Shown: piece after piece, positions 35,838-44,086 of the stretch
Numbering within the stretch: the first letter of the stretch is position 1
Layout: each line of letters begins with the position of its first letter
Origin: JARRKU01 sp963675565
Lineage (GTDB): Bacteria > Desulfobacterota > Desulfobacteria > Desulfobacterales > Desulfosarcinaceae
DNA length: 64,000 nt
Assembly: GCA_963675565.2 (NCBI GenBank)
Contig: CAXXYD010000002.1
Span: 124,001 to 188,000 of the forward strand
Reading direction: 5' to 3'
Made by a program: the position numbers and the translations under genes
Notes under the pieces: generated by a model
Databases searched by the model: none
What the model was told of the DNA's origin: nothing
The model's input: the letters and a program-made list of their open reading frames with translations, nothing else

Positions 35838-36428
35838 TTACAGTCCGCCCCAACCGTTCGAACCGTCCTTTTTCTTTGAACGCCAGTATCCGTGGACGAC
35901 AAAACACAGGGACAGGAACTGTTGTCCGGCCAGGACCGGCTTATATTGGGTCCACATCAACACTCCCATGCTGGTATTCATCAACATGAACCATAACCAG
36001 CCGGAGGCTTTTTTTGTGGCCAGCAACCAGGTTCCGATCAGGAATCCAGCCATGACCCCAATTTCCAGCAGCTGGGACAGGGCCGTCAACCCACGGTAAT
36101 CATAAAGACTGTAAAGGACACCCGCAGCGAGAAGGCCGTAGGCGAACCATTTGCATAGTTTTTCAAGCGATCCGGGGGTTTGCTGCAACCCCTGGATGGT
36201 TATGATCAACCCCAGCAACATGGCTGGCGCCCCTCCGGCTTCAATAGTCGCCGCCATCCAGTCACGCTTCATGACAAGAATGATCACCCAGGCGGGAAGG
36301 CCGGCAAGATAAATGCCCCAGCCCCATATTCTCAATTGCCTTCGGTTACTTCCGCCTTCGGCCCGGGCCAGCAGTGCTTTGTTCAGCAGGTAACAGCCGC
36401 CGCCCCAGGCTTGCAGAAAATAATCCAC
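35838..36428 (-). CDS. PnuC-like integral membrane protein
   Basis: A 196-residue protein with about six membrane helices. The end of the protein (SGWLWFMLMNTSMGVLMW, then Tyr and GQQFLSLCFVVHGYWR) resembles the Trp- and Asn-bearing helices of PnuC-type vitamin B3-ribonucleoside transporters. The first half is a less typical sequence. No nadR or other NAD salvage gene is adjacent, so the substrate is uncertain. It stands alone with intergenic regions on both sides. Confidence 0.5.
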   Translation of the reverse strand: MDYFLQAWGGGCYLLNKALLARAEGGSNRRQLRIWGWGIYLAGLPAWVIILVMKRDWMAATIEAGGAPAMLLGLIITIQGLQQTPGSLEKLCKWFAYGLLAAGVLYSLYDYRGLTALSQLLEIGVMAGFLIGTWLLATKKASGWLWFMLMNTSMGVLMWTQYKPVLAGQQFLSLCFVVHGYWRSKKKDGSNGWGGL

Positions 36429-36614
36429 GCCAACTTCCTCATCTAAGCATCCGTGCGATGTGACTTATGGGCAATCCGCCCAAGTATAGGCCCGGGTCCC
36501 GGGGGCCCGGTACCGGTTGTTCCTGGAATGGGCCCCATGGCCATAAAAGGATAGTAGCGAGTTGCCGGTTACGAGCAATCGTTCGCACTGAACGCGGGCC
36601 TGATCCTATAAATG

Positions 36615-36663
36615 GCAGAATTCCTCAACGCGTCACTCGAAACGCGTCACTGACAACTGATCT
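36615..36663 (+). repeat. Dispersed repeat B, copy 1 (ACTCG-rich)
   Basis: It begins GCAGAATTC, continues with tandem-like CGTCACTCGAAACG units and ends AACTGATC. A diverged copy with the same beginning, order and end is at 46000-46047. Both are in non-coding DNA. Confidence 0.5.
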
Positions 36664-36677
36664 TTTGCCTCCGTCTG

Positions 36678-36705
36678 TGACCTGGCCGCCAGGACCCGGT
36701 TTTAC
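36678..36705 (+). repeat. Dispersed intergenic repeat, copy B of the 9765 element
   Basis: TGACCTGGC followed by GGACCCGGTTTTAC; compare 9765-9797 and the GGACCCGGTTTTTAC at 16731-16745. Confidence 0.45.
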
Positions 36706-36712
36706 GATTCAA

Positions 36713-36757
36713 TAAAAAAAGCCCACCCGCCCCTTACGGGCAGAATGGGCCTTTTTT
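36713..36757. terminator. Bidirectional terminator after atpE
   Basis: GCCCA and TGGGC arms, with an inner CCCG/CGGG pairing, are flanked by seven A on the left and six T on the right. It can stop minus-strand transcripts from the F0 operon and plus-strand transcripts. Confidence 0.75.
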
Positions 36758-36776
36758 AAAACCGCAAATCTTGAAA

Positions 36777-37052
36777 CTAGTGAGCAACCATCTTGATGAT
36801 CTCTTCCAGGGCGGGCACTTTTCCCAGCAGCATCAGAGAGATAACCAGCGCATAAATACACAGCGACTCGATCATGGCCAGGCCGATGAGCATGGTAACG
36901 GTGACTTTACCTGAAGATTCGGGATTGCGGGCAATACCTTCAACGGCGGATTTCAGGCCAAGGCCCTGTCCGATGCCGCAACCGAATGCTGCGATGGCGA
37001 TACCAAAACCTGCTGCTGTAGCACATGCGATTAAAAGTTGAACAACTTCCAT
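36777..37052 (-). CDS. atpE: ATP synthase F0 subunit c
   Basis: A 91-residue proteolipid with two membrane helices joined by the polar loop ARNPESSGKV. The ion-carrying carboxylate is E62. Q29 (GIGQG), S63 and Y67 are also present, at the same spacing as the sodium ligands Q32, E65, S66 and Y70 of Ilyobacter tartaricus; the other two positions (V63, T67 there) are M60 and L64 here. The ring may therefore carry Na+ rather than H+. It is the last gene of the atpZ-atpI-atpB-atpE group and is followed by a terminator. F1 genes are not in this window. Confidence 0.97.
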   Translation of the reverse strand: MEVVQLLIACATAAGFGIAIAAFGCGIGQGLGLKSAVEGIARNPESSGKVTVTMLIGLAMIESLCIYALVISLMLLGKVPALEEIIKMVAH

Positions 37053-37155
37053 TGGGACTTCCTCCTTTAATGGGTGTTAATAGTTTCGGCTTCTTCCATT
37101 ATTCCTTCGGAACCGCCCCTCGCGGTGCGGTTTGCATACTACCGGTGCCCCCTGA

Positions 37156-37845
37156 CTAATGAGCGTGCTCCATGGCGCCGCTGAAGTAAATGATTGAGAG
37201 CAGAAAGAAAACAAAGGCCTGCACAAAGGACACAAAGATGCCCAGGCCCATGATGGGCAATGGTGCCAGAAAAAGGCCGGCCAGCGCGAATAAAATCCCC
37301 AATACAATCTCGTGTCCCATCATGTTGCCGAACAGACGAAAGGTCAATGAGAGGATGCGGGCCAGATGACCAATGATTTCAATAATAAAAATCAGCGGGG
37401 CCAACCACCATACGGGCCCCATGAAGTGTTTGATGTACTTGACGCCGTGGTATTTGATGCCGATGACATGGGTGAACACGACGACCACGAGGGCACAGCT
37501 CAATGTGGTATTGATATTGGCGGTGGGCGGGAACAGGCCCGGCACAATGCCGATCACATTGCTGATAAAGATGTAGAGAAAAATGGTGGCCGCCAGGGGG
37601 AAAAGCCAGCGGCCCTCCTCACCGGTGATCTCCACCATGAATTCTTCGATGCCGCTTACGATAATCTCGAAAAAATTCTGCATTTTGGAGGGAACCAGGC
37701 TAAGGCCCTTGGCAGCGACGAAGCCGCTGATAATAAGCAGCAGCATCACAAACCAGGAATAGATGATATGGGTGCCGATGTGGGCAAAATGGCCCAGTCC
37801 AATCGCCTCAAACAGTTTTACCAGGAATAGATAGGGATGCTCCAT
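37156..37845 (-). CDS. atpB: ATP synthase F0 subunit a
   Basis: A 229-residue membrane subunit that forms the ion half-channels against the c-ring. Conserved segments are the Asn/Pro-rich INTTLSCALVVV and the helix with the essential Arg, LSLTFRLFGNMMGHEIV. It ends FVQAFVFFLLSIIYFSGA. The start at 37845 (MEHPYLFLV) was chosen because GGAGG lies 10 bases upstream and the sequence fits the family; the frame is open further upstream into the atpI gene. It begins three bases after the atpI stop. Confidence 0.95.
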   Translation of the reverse strand: MEHPYLFLVKLFEAIGLGHFAHIGTHIIYSWFVMLLLIISGFVAAKGLSLVPSKMQNFFEIIVSGIEEFMVEITGEEGRWLFPLAATIFLYIFISNVIGIVPGLFPPTANINTTLSCALVVVVFTHVIGIKYHGVKYIKHFMGPVWWLAPLIFIIEIIGHLARILSLTFRLFGNMMGHEIVLGILFALAGLFLAPLPIMGLGIFVSFVQAFVFFLLSIIYFSGAMEHAH

Positions 37846-37847
37846 CC

Positions 37848-38234
37848 TTAACCAGCCTCCTTCATAATAATTTGTCGCAGCTCGTTCAGGGTTGCAATGA
37901 ACATGCTTGCAACCACCACTGATAATCCGGCGATCAGCCCGATAGGATCCACCCGTTTGGATGCCATAAGGCAAAAAATAAAGATCCCCGTAATAATAAA
38001 CCGAATATAATATTTGAAAATAACGCCTTTAACCGAGGCGATATGGGGTGGGGTAAGCGCTTTTCTGAGTGTCCGGGCCAAAAGGTGAAAGTTGATGGTG
38101 ACGATGAGGCCGCCGGCGGCGATGCCCAGGCCCACTTCGCTGGAAAAATTGATAAAGCCGATGGCGCTGGCCATGAACAGGAGCAGCCAGTTTGCATGCG
38201 AAATGATTTTGAGAATCCGTTGCTGGTCGTTCAC
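37848..38234 (-). CDS. atpI: ATP synthase subunit I (AtpI-like)
   Basis: A 128-residue membrane protein with four hydrophobic helices and little polar sequence between them. This is the expected shape and position of AtpI, which helps assemble the c-ring and may handle Mg2+ or Na+. It starts MNDQQRILKIISHANWLLL. It lies between atpZ and atpB; family assignment rests mainly on size, helices and position. Confidence 0.8.
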   Translation of the reverse strand: MNDQQRILKIISHANWLLLFMASAIGFINFSSEVGLGIAAGGLIVTINFHLLARTLRKALTPPHIASVKGVIFKYYIRFIITGIFIFCLMASKRVDPIGLIAGLSVVVASMFIATLNELRQIIMKEAG

Positions 38235-38253
38235 ACGATCACTTTCACAAAAT

Positions 38254-38532
38254 TTAAAAGTTTCTCAGCTTTTTAATGGCCAGTCCAAGGTTCCTGGCCG
38301 CCGCAGCGACACCGAATATAAAAAAAACAATGGTCAGCCACGGATCGGTATCAAATTTCCCATCAAGGTATCTGCCAATGCCGTATCCAATGAAAATGGA
38401 TAAGGCAACCTGCAGCCCCAGGCTGCTGTAATATGCCAAATCCTTGATGTCCCGCCAATTTCTTTTTTTCAAAATCTTTTTCGTCTGCGCCGTGCGATGC
38501 GCTGGGGGTCCAATATTTACAGGTGTATTCAT
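38254..38532 (-). CDS. atpZ: AtpZ family ATP synthase accessory protein
   Basis: A 92-residue protein with two membrane helices (YSSLGLQVALSIFIGYGIGRYL and TIVFFIFGVAAAARN) and the family motif GRYLDGKFDTDPW. The polar N-terminus is rich in Lys. AtpZ and AtpI form a pair linked to Mg2+/Ca2+ or sodium handling and F0 assembly. It is the first gene of the F0 operon. Confidence 0.85.
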   Translation of the reverse strand: MNTPVNIGPPAHRTAQTKKILKKRNWRDIKDLAYYSSLGLQVALSIFIGYGIGRYLDGKFDTDPWLTIVFFIFGVAAAARNLGLAIKKLRNF

Positions 38533-38601
38533 CGCAGGCGGAAGATCGCAGGACTAACACAGGATCCGTCCCAAGTCAAATAAAATTGAATGCTGCTGCA
38601 A

Positions 38602-39399
38602 TCATAGAGTAATTTCTTCGGCATTGAAAACAGGACCGTTGACACAGGCGTGCAGATAGTCGCCCGACGGCCGGCGCGGTGCCACTGCGCATCCTAGGCA
38701 GGCGCCCAGTCCGCATGCCATCAGCGTTTCAAGGGAAACCTGGCAGGGCACCGCCAGCCGCTCGGTGATACCGGCGACACAGGCCAGCATACCGTGGGGG
38801 CCGCAGGCGCAGACCATATCCGGCCGCTGCGCGATGATGGCGGCTTCCAGTGGGTCGGTCAGCAGGCATTGCCGGCCGTCGCTTCCATCGTCAGTGGTCA
38901 CCGTGACTTCCATGCCGAGCTTCTCAAATTCACCCCTGCAAAGCAAGTCATGCCGGCTTCTGCCGCCGAGAAACAAATGGCAGTTGAGCGGTTCGACACC
39001 GCGGGCCGCCATTTCCTTTGCCAGGAACCGAATGGGGGCCACCCCGATCCCGCCGGCGGCTAGATAGATGCGCACGACCCCGTCCGGCACCCTGAACCCA
39101 TGCCCCAGAGGCCCAACGACATCAACGGTTTGGCCCGAACGCAGTCCCGCCATAGCCCGGGTCGCTTTTCCCACGACCTTGATCATCAGCTCAATGCCGT
39201 CGGGTTGCCGAAAATCCCCCAAGATGCCGGATATCGAGAACGGCCGCCGCAACAAGGGCATCGCTGCGTCGCCGATCCGAACCATAACGAACTGCCCGGG
39301 TACCGAAACGGGAAACCCTTGGGCAAAGGAAAGCCCGAGATGGACACAATCCAGGCCCAGGGCCCGGTTCCATAAAATCGTTGCCTGCTGCTGGATCAT
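38602..39399 (-). CDS. pyrK: Dihydroorotate dehydrogenase electron-transfer subunit PyrK
   Basis: A 265-residue iron-sulfur flavoprotein of the ferredoxin-reductase fold. The FAD-binding motif is LLRRPFSISG, the NAD-binding region begins YLAAGGIGVAPI, and the [2Fe-2S] Cys are in CGLGACLGCAVA plus the later HACVNGPVF. It passes electrons between NAD and PyrD in class 1B dihydroorotate dehydrogenase. The pyrD partner is not in this window. The next gene on the strand is pgeF, nine bases upstream. Confidence 0.9.
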   Translation of the reverse strand: MIQQQATILWNRALGLDCVHLGLSFAQGFPVSVPGQFVMVRIGDAAMPLLRRPFSISGILGDFRQPDGIELMIKVVGKATRAMAGLRSGQTVDVVGPLGHGFRVPDGVVRIYLAAGGIGVAPIRFLAKEMAARGVEPLNCHLFLGGRSRHDLLCRGEFEKLGMEVTVTTDDGSDGRQCLLTDPLEAAIIAQRPDMVCACGPHGMLACVAGITERLAVPCQVSLETLMACGLGACLGCAVAPRRPSGDYLHACVNGPVFNAEEITL

Positions 39400-39408
39400 A
39401 GTGCGCCT

Positions 39409-40194
39409 CTATTCCGGACGGATTCCCACAACGGCGGCAAAACGTCCGGTATGCCGCTCGTGCCGATACGAAAAAAAAAGATGCGGATTGCACCGGGTGC
39501 AGATCCCGCTGACCGAAATATTCTCCTCGGGCACTCCGGCTGCTGTGAGTTGGTCCACGCTGATCTGCCAGAAATCGAAATGGTCGGCAGGCCGGCGATA
39601 GGCCCAGAACGATTCGGGGATTTCATTGCGATAATGAATAAACTCTGCACAGCAGGGGCCGATTGACGGGCCGATGCCGCAAACCAGATTCTGGGTACGG
39701 CAGCCATAGGCACGAACCATTTTCCCGATTGCGGCCCCAACGACGTTTTGTATGCTTCCGCGCCAACCCGAATGAATGTTGGCCACCACCCGCTGCACAG
39801 GATCTATGATGATAACCGGCTGGCAGTCGGCCACCTGTATGACCAGCAGGGCCGATGTCTGAGCCGTGATCAGTGCGTCGCCGTCCAGACGAACTGCCGG
39901 ACAGCGGATATCGGACCGGGCCTGATGCCCGCCATCCCAGACGCCAACCTGCCGGCCATGGACCTGGCGGGCAAATACCCCCAGGGATCGGCTGTCCAGC
40001 AACGACAGGACACGCTGCCGGTTGCGCCACACCTCGCTTTCCGGGCTGCCGCAATCAAGACCCAGATTTAAGGGCACGGCCCGGCCGTCGTCACCGGCGG
40101 CGATTCGTAAAAAAATGCCATGGCTGAATCCCGTCAACGCCGTCAAACGGGGAAACTGAAGGTATTGCAGGCCATGATTTCGAATCCAGTGCAT
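39409..40194 (-). CDS. pgeF: Laccase-domain purine nucleoside phosphorylase (PgeF/YfiH)
   Basis: A 261-residue protein of the DUF152/YfiH family. The zinc-binding His and Cys are visible in FARQVHGRQVGVW, ANIHSGWRGSIQNV and GIGPSIGPCCAEF. These enzymes act on purine nucleosides and on a peptidoglycan-linked quality-control reaction. GAGGGGG precedes the ATG. It sits between comF and pyrK, with very short gaps. Confidence 0.92.
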   Translation of the reverse strand: MHWIRNHGLQYLQFPRLTALTGFSHGIFLRIAAGDDGRAVPLNLGLDCGSPESEVWRNRQRVLSLLDSRSLGVFARQVHGRQVGVWDGGHQARSDIRCPAVRLDGDALITAQTSALLVIQVADCQPVIIIDPVQRVVANIHSGWRGSIQNVVGAAIGKMVRAYGCRTQNLVCGIGPSIGPCCAEFIHYRNEIPESFWAYRRPADHFDFWQISVDQLTAAGVPEENISVSGICTRCNPHLFFSYRHERHTGRFAAVVGIRPE

Positions 40195-40201
40195 ACCCCC
40201 C

Positions 40202-41020
40202 TCAAACCGCCCGCGCCAGGGTGAGCACGTGCACGGATGCGGCCCCGGAACGCTTCAGAGCCCTCGCGCAAGCATCAGCGGTGGCACCGGTGGTCAGCAC
40301 ATCGTCCACGAGCAACACCCGGCAGCCGCGAACCGCGCCGGCCGATTTCACCCGGAATGCATGCTGCAGGTTACGCTTTCGTGCTTTGCCCCCCAAGCCG
40401 GTCTGGGAGGGCGTGGGCCGACAGCGGATCAGGTCCCCTGCAGTCATTTTTCGAGGATCCCAAGATAGGCCTCTGTCACGTGCAAGTCTGGGCCACTGGC
40501 GCATCAACAATTCCGCCTGATTGAAGCCGCGCCGGCGTCTTCGACGCCAATGCAGGGGCACTGGAATAAAACGGTCAAAATCTGAAATACGGTTGAACCG
40601 GGACACAGTATCCCACATGAACCGTCCCAGGGGGCCCGCCAGTTGGACAAGCCCCTGGTATTTAAAAAAAGAAACCAGCAGCCGAAGCCCGTGATCGTAA
40701 ACTCCGGCGGCCCGGGCGCCATCGAAGCTGAAAGATCTGCTCCGGCAATCACCGCAGAGGTGATCGATACCCTGCGGTGATGCAAACGGCCGGCCGCAAT
40801 GCGGGCACATGGGAGAATCGATCCATTCGACCCGGGCACACTGCGGACATAACACGTCGGCCACAAGGTCTCTGAAGCCGGCCTCGGTACGGCTGTCCGC
40901 AAAACCCGCAGAATCCCGGGGGCCTCGGTGGTACAGGCGCCCGCACCCATAACAGCGGGTCGGGAAACACGCTTCCCCGGCGATTCGGGCAAGCCGGAGG
41001 GCAGTGGAAAATGCCGGCAT
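40202..41020 (-). CDS. ComF family phosphoribosyltransferase-like protein
   Basis: A 272-residue protein. Two zinc-finger Cys pairs lie in the first third (ARVEWIDSPMCPHCG, IDHLCGDCRSR). The C-terminal PRPP-binding loop is RVLLVDDVLTTGATADACAR. ComF proteins are linked to DNA uptake, but many members have no known function. The start is ambiguous between TTG (41026), GTG (41023) and ATG (41020); the ATG is given here. It lies 15 bases after the icd stop. Confidence 0.9.
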   Translation of the reverse strand: MPAFSTALRLARIAGEACFPTRCYGCGRLYHRGPRDSAGFADSRTEAGFRDLVADVLCPQCARVEWIDSPMCPHCGRPFASPQGIDHLCGDCRSRSFSFDGARAAGVYDHGLRLLVSFFKYQGLVQLAGPLGRFMWDTVSRFNRISDFDRFIPVPLHWRRRRRRGFNQAELLMRQWPRLARDRGLSWDPRKMTAGDLIRCRPTPSQTGLGGKARKRNLQHAFRVKSAGAVRGCRVLLVDDVLTTGATADACARALKRSGAASVHVLTLARAV

Positions 41021-41035
41021 CACCAATGCGGGTTC

Positions 41036-42262
41036 CTACAGGCGGTCCACAATGGCGGCGGCGAAAGCCGAACATGACACCTCCTGCGCGCCGGTAATTT
41101 GCCGCGCCAGATCATACGTTACGACACCGTCCCGAATGGTGGCTTGAAGCGCCTGTCGTATGCTTTCGGCCGCCTCACCCCAGCCTATATGATCCAGCAT
41201 CATGGCACCGGAAAGAATCAGCGAACTCGGATTCACCTTGTCCAGGCCGGCGTATTTGGGCGCCGTACCGTGGGTGGCCTCAAAGACGGCGCAGGTATCC
41301 CCGATATTGGCGCCCGGTGCCATGCCCAGGCCACCCACCTGGGCCGCCAGGGCGTCGGAAATGTAATCGCCGTTCAGATTCGGCGTGGCTATCACGGCAA
41401 ACTCATCCGGCCGCAGAAGAACCTGTTGAAACAACATATCGGCTATACGATCCTTGATCACGACCTTGCCTTCCGGTTGTCGTCCGCCATATTTGTCGTA
41501 AAGCTCGGCCTCGGTGATGGTCTGGTCGCCAAAACTTGCTTTGGCCACGGCATATCCCCACTGGCTGAACGCCCCCTCAGTATATTTCATGATATTGCCT
41601 TTGTGCATCAGCGTCACGCTGGAGCGCTTGTGCTCGATAGCGTAAGCGATGGCCCTGGCCACCAGGCGTTTGCTCTTTTCCTCACTGATGGGTTTGATGC
41701 CGATGCCTGTATGCTCGCCCAGTCGGGTGCCCATCTGGGTATTGAGAAATTCGATCACTTTAGCGGCATCTGCACTGTCCGCCGCCCATTCGATGCCCAG
41801 ATAGATATCTTCGGTGTTTTCCCGGAACACCACCATGTCGATCTTCTGAGGCGCCTTCATGGGGCTGGGAACCGGATCGATATAGCGCACCGGCCGCACG
41901 CAGGCATACAAGTCAAGTTTCTGGCGTATGGCCACGTTCAAACTGCGCATCCCGGTTCCCACGGGGGTGGTCATGGGGCCTTTGATAGCCACCACGTAAT
42001 TCTGGATCGTATCCAGGGCGTCCTGGGAGAGCCACTCTCCGGTTTGTGCATAGCCTTTTTCACCCACCAGCAGTTCTAACCATTGAATACGGCGTTTGTT
42101 TTGATAGGCGGATTCGACCGCTTTATCAATCACCCGCCGGGTGGCCGGCCAAATATCCTGGCCGATGCCGTCTCCCTGGATATACGGAATCGTGGGCTGA
42201 TCCGGAACCTGCAGCCGCCCGTTTTCGGACAAAATGATTTTGTGGGTATTGTTCTCATTCAT
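41036..42262 (-). CDS. icd: NADP-dependent isocitrate dehydrogenase
   Basis: A 408-residue enzyme of the TCA cycle that converts isocitrate to 2-oxoglutarate. Conserved segments include the substrate-loop GPMTTPVGTGMRSLNVAIRQ, ARAIAYAIEHKRSSVTLMHK, the metal-binding NLNGDYISDALAAQVGGLG and THGTAPKYAGLDKVNPSS. The length and these motifs match the bacterial NADP type. GGAGG lies 12 bases upstream of the ATG. It is followed by comF with a 15-base gap. Confidence 0.95.
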   Translation of the reverse strand: MNENNTHKIILSENGRLQVPDQPTIPYIQGDGIGQDIWPATRRVIDKAVESAYQNKRRIQWLELLVGEKGYAQTGEWLSQDALDTIQNYVVAIKGPMTTPVGTGMRSLNVAIRQKLDLYACVRPVRYIDPVPSPMKAPQKIDMVVFRENTEDIYLGIEWAADSADAAKVIEFLNTQMGTRLGEHTGIGIKPISEEKSKRLVARAIAYAIEHKRSSVTLMHKGNIMKYTEGAFSQWGYAVAKASFGDQTITEAELYDKYGGRQPEGKVVIKDRIADMLFQQVLLRPDEFAVIATPNLNGDYISDALAAQVGGLGMAPGANIGDTCAVFEATHGTAPKYAGLDKVNPSSLILSGAMMLDHIGWGEAAESIRQALQATIRDGVVTYDLARQITGAQEVSCSAFAAAIVDRL

Positions 42263-42321
42263 GATGGGGTATGGCCTCCTTATTTTTCAGCTTCATGGTA
42301 TGACCCATTCGCAAATTTCAT

Positions 42322-43095
42322 TCAATGGCAATTTGGTTTCCGCGAAAAATCCTTCCGGCGCTGCCGGAAGGCTTCATACAGGATGACCGCCGATGCAACC
42401 GAGGCATTCAGCGACCCGATGGGGCCGATCTGGGGAATCGACACAGTAAAATCGCACTGCTTTTTGACCAAACGACGAATTCCTTTTTCTTCACCACCAA
42501 TGACGATAGCCAGCGGCCCGCTAAGATCGGCTTCGAATACGGACGTTGCACTCCGGTGGTCTGCACCGGCAATCCACAGGCCATCTAATTTAAAGCGTTT
42601 CAACGCATGGGTCAAATTGGTTACATAGGCCAGGGGCATATGTTCCAGTGCGCCGGCGGATGCCTTGCTGGCTGCCGGCGACGGCGGCGCCGATCTGTCC
42701 TTGGGCATGACAATGCCATGAATACCGGCACACTGAGCGGTTCGGGCGATGGCGCCCAGGTTCTGGGGGTCCACAATTTGATCCAGCACCAGCACAAAAG
42801 GCTGTGCAATATCGCTGCGCGCCGACGACAGGATATCATCCACAGAACACTTTGGGTATTCGGACACCCTGGCGCCGATCCCCTGATGCCGCCCATGTCC
42901 CACCATCGCGGTCAGTTCCGCCATGGTCACGATTTGCACCGGCGCGCCCTGGTGGTCCGCCATCTTGAACAGCGCCTCGGATCGCGGTTCTTTTCTCTCT
43001 CTGGCAATGTAGAGGGTGTAAATTTTACGCCGCCGGGCGCGCAAGGCCTCAGAGACCGGATGATACCCCCAAATCATGGTTGCCTGACCCGCCAT
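42322..43095 (-). CDS. rlmB: 23S rRNA (guanosine-2'-O-)-methyltransferase RlmB-like
   Basis: A 257-residue SPOUT methyltransferase. Residues 10-75 form the TrmH/SpoU substrate-binding domain (WGYHPVSEAL). The three SpoU motifs are LDQIVDPQNLGAIARTA, IVIGGEEKGIRRLV and IPQIGPIGSLNASVASAVIL. The ATG at 43095 has AAGGA eight bases upstream; an earlier ATG at 43104 overlaps that site. The start lies 11 bases after the gmk stop. Assignment to RlmB rather than another SpoU enzyme is by overall resemblance. Confidence 0.85.
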   Translation of the reverse strand: MAGQATMIWGYHPVSEALRARRRKIYTLYIARERKEPRSEALFKMADHQGAPVQIVTMAELTAMVGHGRHQGIGARVSEYPKCSVDDILSSARSDIAQPFVLVLDQIVDPQNLGAIARTAQCAGIHGIVMPKDRSAPPSPAASKASAGALEHMPLAYVTNLTHALKRFKLDGLWIAGADHRSATSVFEADLSGPLAIVIGGEEKGIRRLVKKQCDFTVSIPQIGPIGSLNASVASAVILYEAFRQRRKDFSRKPNCH

Positions 43096-43106
43096 ACGCG
43101 ACATCC

Positions 43107-43721
43107 TTACGAAACCTGATGGTGCCGGACAATGCGGACCAACTCGGCAACGGCCTGCTCCAGGTCGTCGTTGATCACCACATGGCGATAAAGCGTTTTC
43201 TGTTCGATTTCCTGCCGGGCGTTGGCCAACCGCAAGGCCACCGAACCCGCATCGTCAGTCCCCCGCGCCCGCAGACGACGCTCCAGTTCTTCAAAACACG
43301 GCGGCATGATGAAAATGGTGATGGCAGAGGGAAATCGCGCCAAGATTTGCCGGGCGCCCTGGACATCGATATCCATCAGAATATCCGCTCCGGTTTTCAA
43401 TGTCCCGTCAATCCATTGGGCCGACGAACCGTAGTAGTGGCCGTGAACCCGGGCCCACTCCGCCCAGCGGCCGTCGGCGATGCCCTGTTCGAAATCGTCT
43501 ATGGAAATAAAGTGATACTCGCGCCCTTGTTGTTCGCCGCGCCGCGCCGGACGCGTGGTATAAGACACCGAATAAGCCAAATCCGCAATCCGGCCGCGCA
43601 GCGCATTGCACAAGGTCGTTTTACCGGCGCCGGACGGCGCGGAAACAATAAAGAGGCAACCGCTGCGGCACCCGGCACTGGTTCCGGACGAATCGGCGGA
43701 AGTGCTGCCGGGGCTGGGCAT
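43107..43721 (-). CDS. gmk: Guanylate kinase
   Basis: A 204-residue GMP kinase. The P-loop is VSAPSGAGKTTLC; the GMP-binding segment is VSYTTRPARRGEQQGREY with FISIDDFEQG; the lid region is IFIMPPCFEELERRLRARG. An N-terminal extension of about 20 Ser/Gly-rich residues precedes the core. GGAG lies eight bases before the ATG. It starts two bases after the remA stop, and together with yicC this is a widely conserved gene order. Confidence 0.97.
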   Translation of the reverse strand: MPSPGSTSADSSGTSAGCRSGCLFIVSAPSGAGKTTLCNALRGRIADLAYSVSYTTRPARRGEQQGREYHFISIDDFEQGIADGRWAEWARVHGHYYGSSAQWIDGTLKTGADILMDIDVQGARQILARFPSAITIFIMPPCFEELERRLRARGTDDAGSVALRLANARQEIEQKTLYRHVVINDDLEQAVAELVRIVRHHQVS

Positions 43722-43723
43722 GG

Positions 43724-43981
43724 CTACTTCTCCGACTCTTTGAGCAGCTCAAAACGCTGGGAAATGGTTTCCGCCTGAATAGCGGACAAAACGATATGGT
43801 TGCTGTCCATGATGATAATCGAACGGGTGCGCCGACCATGGGTGGCATCCACCAGGTGCTTCTCATCCCTGGCTTCGTCCTTGAGTCGTTTCATTGGAGC
43901 AGAATTTGGAGATACGATGGCGACCACCCGTTCCGCCACAACGGTGTTGCCAAAACCAATGTTAAGCAGATTTTTTTCCAT
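43724..43981 (-). CDS. remA: RemA/DUF370 family protein
   Basis: An 85-residue protein of the family that includes the Bacillus biofilm regulator RemA. The family stretch is LLNIGFGNTVVAERVVAIVS, followed by the charged RLKDEARDEKHLVDATHGRR and TRSIIIMDSNHIVLSAI. AAGGA lies before the ATG. The place between yicC and gmk is typical. DNA binding is known only for some Gram-positive members. Confidence 0.9.
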   Translation of the reverse strand: MEKNLLNIGFGNTVVAERVVAIVSPNSAPMKRLKDEARDEKHLVDATHGRRTRSIIIMDSNHIVLSAIQAETISQRFELLKESEK

Positions 43982-44086
43982 TCAGTGTCCTTCCCCCTGT
44001 TGCGCCGATTTCAATGCAGTACAGCTCACGGTCCGGCAGTTCCGGGTATCATAGGGGTGTCTGGCCGGACCCTCCGGCTCCGATCT

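Larger units (their letters stand above)
36429..36776. other. Intergenic region with repeats and a terminator
   Basis: About 350 non-coding bases. It contains a GC-rich palindromic stretch (CCCGGGTCCCGGGGGCCCGG near 36492), two repeat copies related to sequences elsewhere in the window (listed separately) and the terminator of the F0 operon. No gene was seen. Confidence 0.6.

Noticed and set aside
37846..37974. Upstream extension of atpB
   Set aside because: The extra 43 codons lie inside the atpI gene and do not resemble subunit a; the GGAGG site supports 37845.
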